In this document: positions 6,068 to 8,468 of the stretch, piece after piece
Numbering within the stretch: the stretch's first letter is position 1
Layout: every line of letters starts with the position of its first letter
NCBI GenBank assembly: GCA_035328465.1
Contig: DAOLIQ010000111.1
Span: 1-8,468 of the forward strand
Source: JADJEI01 sp035328465
Lineage (GTDB): Bacteria > Bacteroidota > Ignavibacteria > Ignavibacteriales > Ignavibacteriaceae
Direction: 5' to 3'
DNA length: 8,468 bases
Notes under the pieces: model-generated
Seen by the model: the letters and a program-made list of their open reading frames with translations, nothing else
Databases searched by the model: none
Told to the model about the DNA's origin: nothing
Position numbers and translations under genes: made by a program

Positions 6068-8260
6068 TTAAAAGTAATACAGGTATTTAATTTTAATTAC
6101 TGCTGCTCTATCCGTTACATGTAACTTTACCGGAAGAGAATTTCCCTGAAAGTCAAATTGGATGCTTCGATCTCTAAATTCATTAAATGCAAAATAAATC
6201 CAACTTTTGGGTGAGAAATTATAAGAGAATAATAAACCGAAAATTATACTTTCTAATTTATCTGTTGACCTTACATAAACGTTATCAACATAAATCCTCA
6301 AGCTAAAATTGTTAAATGGTGTTAGTGCTGCATACGGGCGCATATTGTAAGTAATGTCTTCCACCGACCCTTCTGGATTGCCTTCAACATAAATATTAAT
6401 ATCCGAACCAAGAGTCAAAACATTCAAAGCATCCCAGGCTATCGAAGCTCCGGTGAAAGCATAGAAGGCGAGAAAATCACGGGAGAAGTTATAAGTTTTT
6501 GAATATCCCCCCCATAGATTGCCATTCCACACCGGTGAAATATTAAACCAGCTGCTAAAATTTAAATCGTAGGATGAAAAAGTTTTTCCAGCATCTTTAG
6601 TTTTACCTTTCCCGAAAGTGATTTCATACCCCCAGTTGTCTCTAAACTGGATATTAAATCCAACAATGCCTTGCATATCTGTGTAGGCGTCAATCTTTTC
6701 GTAATTGCCGGCAAAGCCGCCGTAGAAAAGTATTTGTCTGATGTAACCTTCATCAAAGTACCAGGAGGGTCCTGTGATGGCGGCAAACTCTGTGGTCCCG
6801 CGCCAAGGAACAAAGCCGACTTCATTAATATCAAAATCATTTCCCACAAATCTTACGCGAGCAAGATTGATCCAATTTTCACCAAACATAGTAAAGCCTG
6901 CTGATCCGGCAAAATCCCCTTCTTCATTTTTTATTGAACGGGCAAATTGATAAGAGAGCTGCCAGGTTGATTCTCTCAATGCGCCATCAATATCAATAAC
7001 TCCATACATATTATCTTGATTCTTTTTCCCAACAAATAAAACTCCAATTGTTGAGTTTTGAAAAATTTGTTTTTTGATTCTTGCCGAACCAAAAATTGAC
7101 TTTGGTTCGGAAATATTTTGTCCTTCAAATGAATAATCAGTTTCGCCTGTCATTGAAATAAATCCACCATACTCCCAATCGCCAATCCGTCCAAACGCTT
7201 TTGTGCCAAAGTTTAAAGGCACTTCCTTCCCACCGGGAAGTTTTTTACCTATTCTTCTCGAATAAAAAAGCTCGAGGGGGCGGTAGAACCCTGTGTTATT
7301 TTGTCTTCCGGATGCATTGAAGACTTCACTGCCTTCGGTAAAAAAAGGTCGCCGTTCGCTAAAAAAGGTTTCATACCGAGAGATATTAAATGTAAACGGA
7401 TCAGCTTCAATCTGAGCAAAATCGGGGTTGACAGTTAATAAAAATTTTAATTTTTGTGATGGATTATAGAGTAGATCAATTCCTATAGCAGGATCGAAAT
7501 CGTATTTTTCATTTCCACTATAATTTAGCTTTCCAATTGCAACAGGATAAATTTCAAGATTTAATCCTTTTACCAAAGGTTTAAAATCATTTAGAAGCAA
7601 AGTTCCAAACTTGGAAATTCTTTGACCTTCATTCTGTTCGTACTCACACCAGTAGATATCTTCTGAATTGTAACCGAACCAGCGGTCGAAATCTATACCC
7701 CATTCAGTTAAAGTTTCATCATACTGAATAGATTTATAAGGAATTTGAATTTCAACAACATAACCCCAATCATAAATTTTTGATTCAGCAAACCAGATCC
7801 CATCCCAGCTATAGTCACGATTTCGAGCATCATCGAGCAGCCGGGAATCAGCGCGACCACCGGATGCAGTAACTGCAAATTTATATGCGGTTTTATTATC
7901 TCCAAATGTGTCGAGCATTATAGAAACAATATCCCCGCTGAATTGGTCAAGCATACCGGTTGTTTGTTGAATTTTTCCCGCCTCTTCGAAACAAATCATC
8001 AAACAATACAACGCCTCATTTGTTGTTAGAACTTTCGCTATAGTTTTAACCGAAGGGGGTTGGTTGAAATATGGTTGCAACTGAAAAAAGCTGATTGCCG
8101 AATCGGCTTGACTCCAAATTGGATCAATTACCCCATCAATTAATATATCTTCATCAACTGTGTGAAGGTTTACTACCTTGTCCAAATTTGGAGTTACAAT
8201 TTGTGCCTCCGAAAATGAACAGATGAAAATAAGAGCTAGTATGACTGAAAAAGAATTCAT
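6068..8260 (-). CDS. Exported CBM9-like / DUF5916 outer-membrane beta-barrel protein
   Basis: The 730-residue protein begins with a Sec signal peptide (about residues 1-19, hydrophobic VILALIFICSF, cleavage likely after SEA). The Cys at 14 is not in a good lipobox. Residues about 30-225 form a carbohydrate-binding family 9-like beta-sandwich: ILIDGVIDPIW (39-49), FAVTASGGRADSR (128-140), WGYVVEIQIPYKSI (165-178). The remainder is DUF5916: the hallmark NPDFAQIEADP (278-288) followed by TRFETFF-like SRYETFFSERRPFFTEG (294-310), then many alternating aromatic strands typical of an outer-membrane beta-barrel. The chain ends in YLYYF, with the terminal Phe expected of a BAM substrate. An outer-membrane location is therefore well supported; function is unknown, with glycan binding or export inferred only from the CBM9 fold. 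Length is typical to slightly short for the family. The gene seems monocistronic, with no SusC/D partner in view. ATG 8260 is the only start before an in-frame TAA upstream; no Shine-Dalgarno is seen. Confidence 0.93.
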   Translation of the reverse strand: MNSFSVILALIFICSFSEAQIVTPNLDKVVNLHTVDEDILIDGVIDPIWSQADSAISFFQLQPYFNQPPSVKTIAKVLTTNEALYCLMICFEEAGKIQQTTGMLDQFSGDIVSIMLDTFGDNKTAYKFAVTASGGRADSRLLDDARNRDYSWDGIWFAESKIYDWGYVVEIQIPYKSIQYDETLTEWGIDFDRWFGYNSEDIYWCEYEQNEGQRISKFGTLLLNDFKPLVKGLNLEIYPVAIGKLNYSGNEKYDFDPAIGIDLLYNPSQKLKFLLTVNPDFAQIEADPFTFNISRYETFFSERRPFFTEGSEVFNASGRQNNTGFYRPLELFYSRRIGKKLPGGKEVPLNFGTKAFGRIGDWEYGGFISMTGETDYSFEGQNISEPKSIFGSARIKKQIFQNSTIGVLFVGKKNQDNMYGVIDIDGALRESTWQLSYQFARSIKNEEGDFAGSAGFTMFGENWINLARVRFVGNDFDINEVGFVPWRGTTEFAAITGPSWYFDEGYIRQILFYGGFAGNYEKIDAYTDMQGIVGFNIQFRDNWGYEITFGKGKTKDAGKTFSSYDLNFSSWFNISPVWNGNLWGGYSKTYNFSRDFLAFYAFTGASIAWDALNVLTLGSDINIYVEGNPEGSVEDITYNMRPYAALTPFNNFSLRIYVDNVYVRSTDKLESIIFGLLFSYNFSPKSWIYFAFNEFRDRSIQFDFQGNSLPVKLHVTDRAAVIKIKYLYYF

Positions 8261-8395
8261 AAATGCTGACGGTTTTTTGTTTTTAATTAAGACTAACGAA
8301 ATATTAAAACAGTTACGACAAGGAAGAAATAATTTTGTAAGAATGGTTAAAAATATTTTTTAGTGGATAATAATAATTGATTTAACAGTTTCTAT

Positions 8396-8403
8396 TAAGT
8401 TTG
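8396..8403 (+). promoter_or_regulatory. TAnnTTTG-type -7 box candidate before the last gene
   Basis: TAAGTTTG fits TAnnTTTG, and a TTG (8377-8379) lies 16 bases upstream, somewhat closer than the usual -33 spacing. It is 26 bases before the predicted start at 8429, a sensible distance for a promoter. Support is sequence similarity only. Confidence 0.3.
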
Positions 8404-8428
8404 TTAATAAAAAATAAAGGGAAAATGT

Positions 8429-8468
8429 ATGTCCGCTTCGCTCGATTCATTCTTCTATCCTAAATCAA
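8429..8468 (+). CDS. Start of a probable NDP-forming acyl-CoA synthetase / CoA-binding protein, cut by the window edge
   Basis: Only 13 full codons are visible: MSASLDSFFYPKS, still open at the right edge. The peptide matches the very N-terminus of the ADP-forming acetate/acyl-CoA ligase family, where LDxFFxPKS leads into the VAVIGAS nucleotide-binding loop of the CoA-binding domain. AAAGGGA at 8416-8422 sits 6 bases before ATG 8429, an ideal Shine-Dalgarno. The overlapping ATG at 8425 gives only a 12-residue peptide and is rejected. The gene is divergent from the DUF5916 gene. The assignment rests on a very short peptide plus the ribosome site. Confidence 0.55.
   Translation, partial: MSASLDSFFYPKS

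Noticed and set aside
6671..6904. 77-codon plus-strand frame within the DUF5916 gene
   Set aside because: It lies antisense to a confidently assigned barrel protein, with no supporting motif or upstream signal.

Overview
The window is AT-rich bacterial DNA with compact, mostly single-gene units. Shine-Dalgarno sequences are weak or absent at several starts. There is an outer-membrane beta-barrel protein of the CBM9/DUF5916 type, and TAnnTTTG promoter-like words precede two genes. Together these suggest the Bacteroidota/Chlorobi/Ignavibacteria branch, and I lean towards Ignavibacteria. This is an inference from protein style, because no rRNA or other phylogenetic marker apart from proS is present.

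Layout from left to right. (1) Positions 1-1250, minus strand: nearly all of an integral-membrane Na+/H+ antiporter-like protein of the CitMHS/NhaD (ion transporter) superfamily, with only its C-terminal end outside the window. (2) Positions 1447-3138, plus strand: a complete prolyl-tRNA synthetase with an inserted editing domain, divergent from the antiporter. (3) Positions 3154-3513: a decayed BRO-N/prophage-antirepressor-like gene that starts 15 bases after proS. It has an in-frame UGA where the family has Trp, has lost its C-terminal half, and carries a striking 25-base palindrome in its most conserved peptide. (4) Positions 3514-3821: an AT-rich non-coding stretch. (5) Positions 3822-4736, plus strand: a 304-residue protein made almost entirely of six tandem modules of about 48 residues that look like SANT/Myb or GcrA helix-turn-helix units. 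(6) Positions 4864-5286, plus strand: a small protein fusing a divergent 4Fe-4S (Fer4_19) domain to a CDGSH 2Fe-2S domain. It converges, with a one-base gap, on (7) positions 5288-5935, minus strand: a NUDIX hydrolase with the NUDIX_N helical domain. (8) Positions 6068-8260, minus strand: an exported CBM9-like plus DUF5916 beta-barrel protein, followed by a hairpin terminator. (9) Positions 8429 to the right edge, plus strand: the first 13 codons of what looks like an acyl-CoA synthetase (NDP-forming) or CoA-binding protein.

The genes do not form one pathway. proS is housekeeping, the antiporter and the barrel protein belong to the envelope, and the Fe-S and NUDIX proteins are small accessory genes. 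The region between proS and the Fe-S gene (about 3140-4860) is the accessory patch: a dead phage-type regulator next to an unusual all-repeat DNA-binding protein. The two observations most worth following up are the six-module SANT/GcrA-like array and the operator-like palindrome inside the BRO-N remnant.
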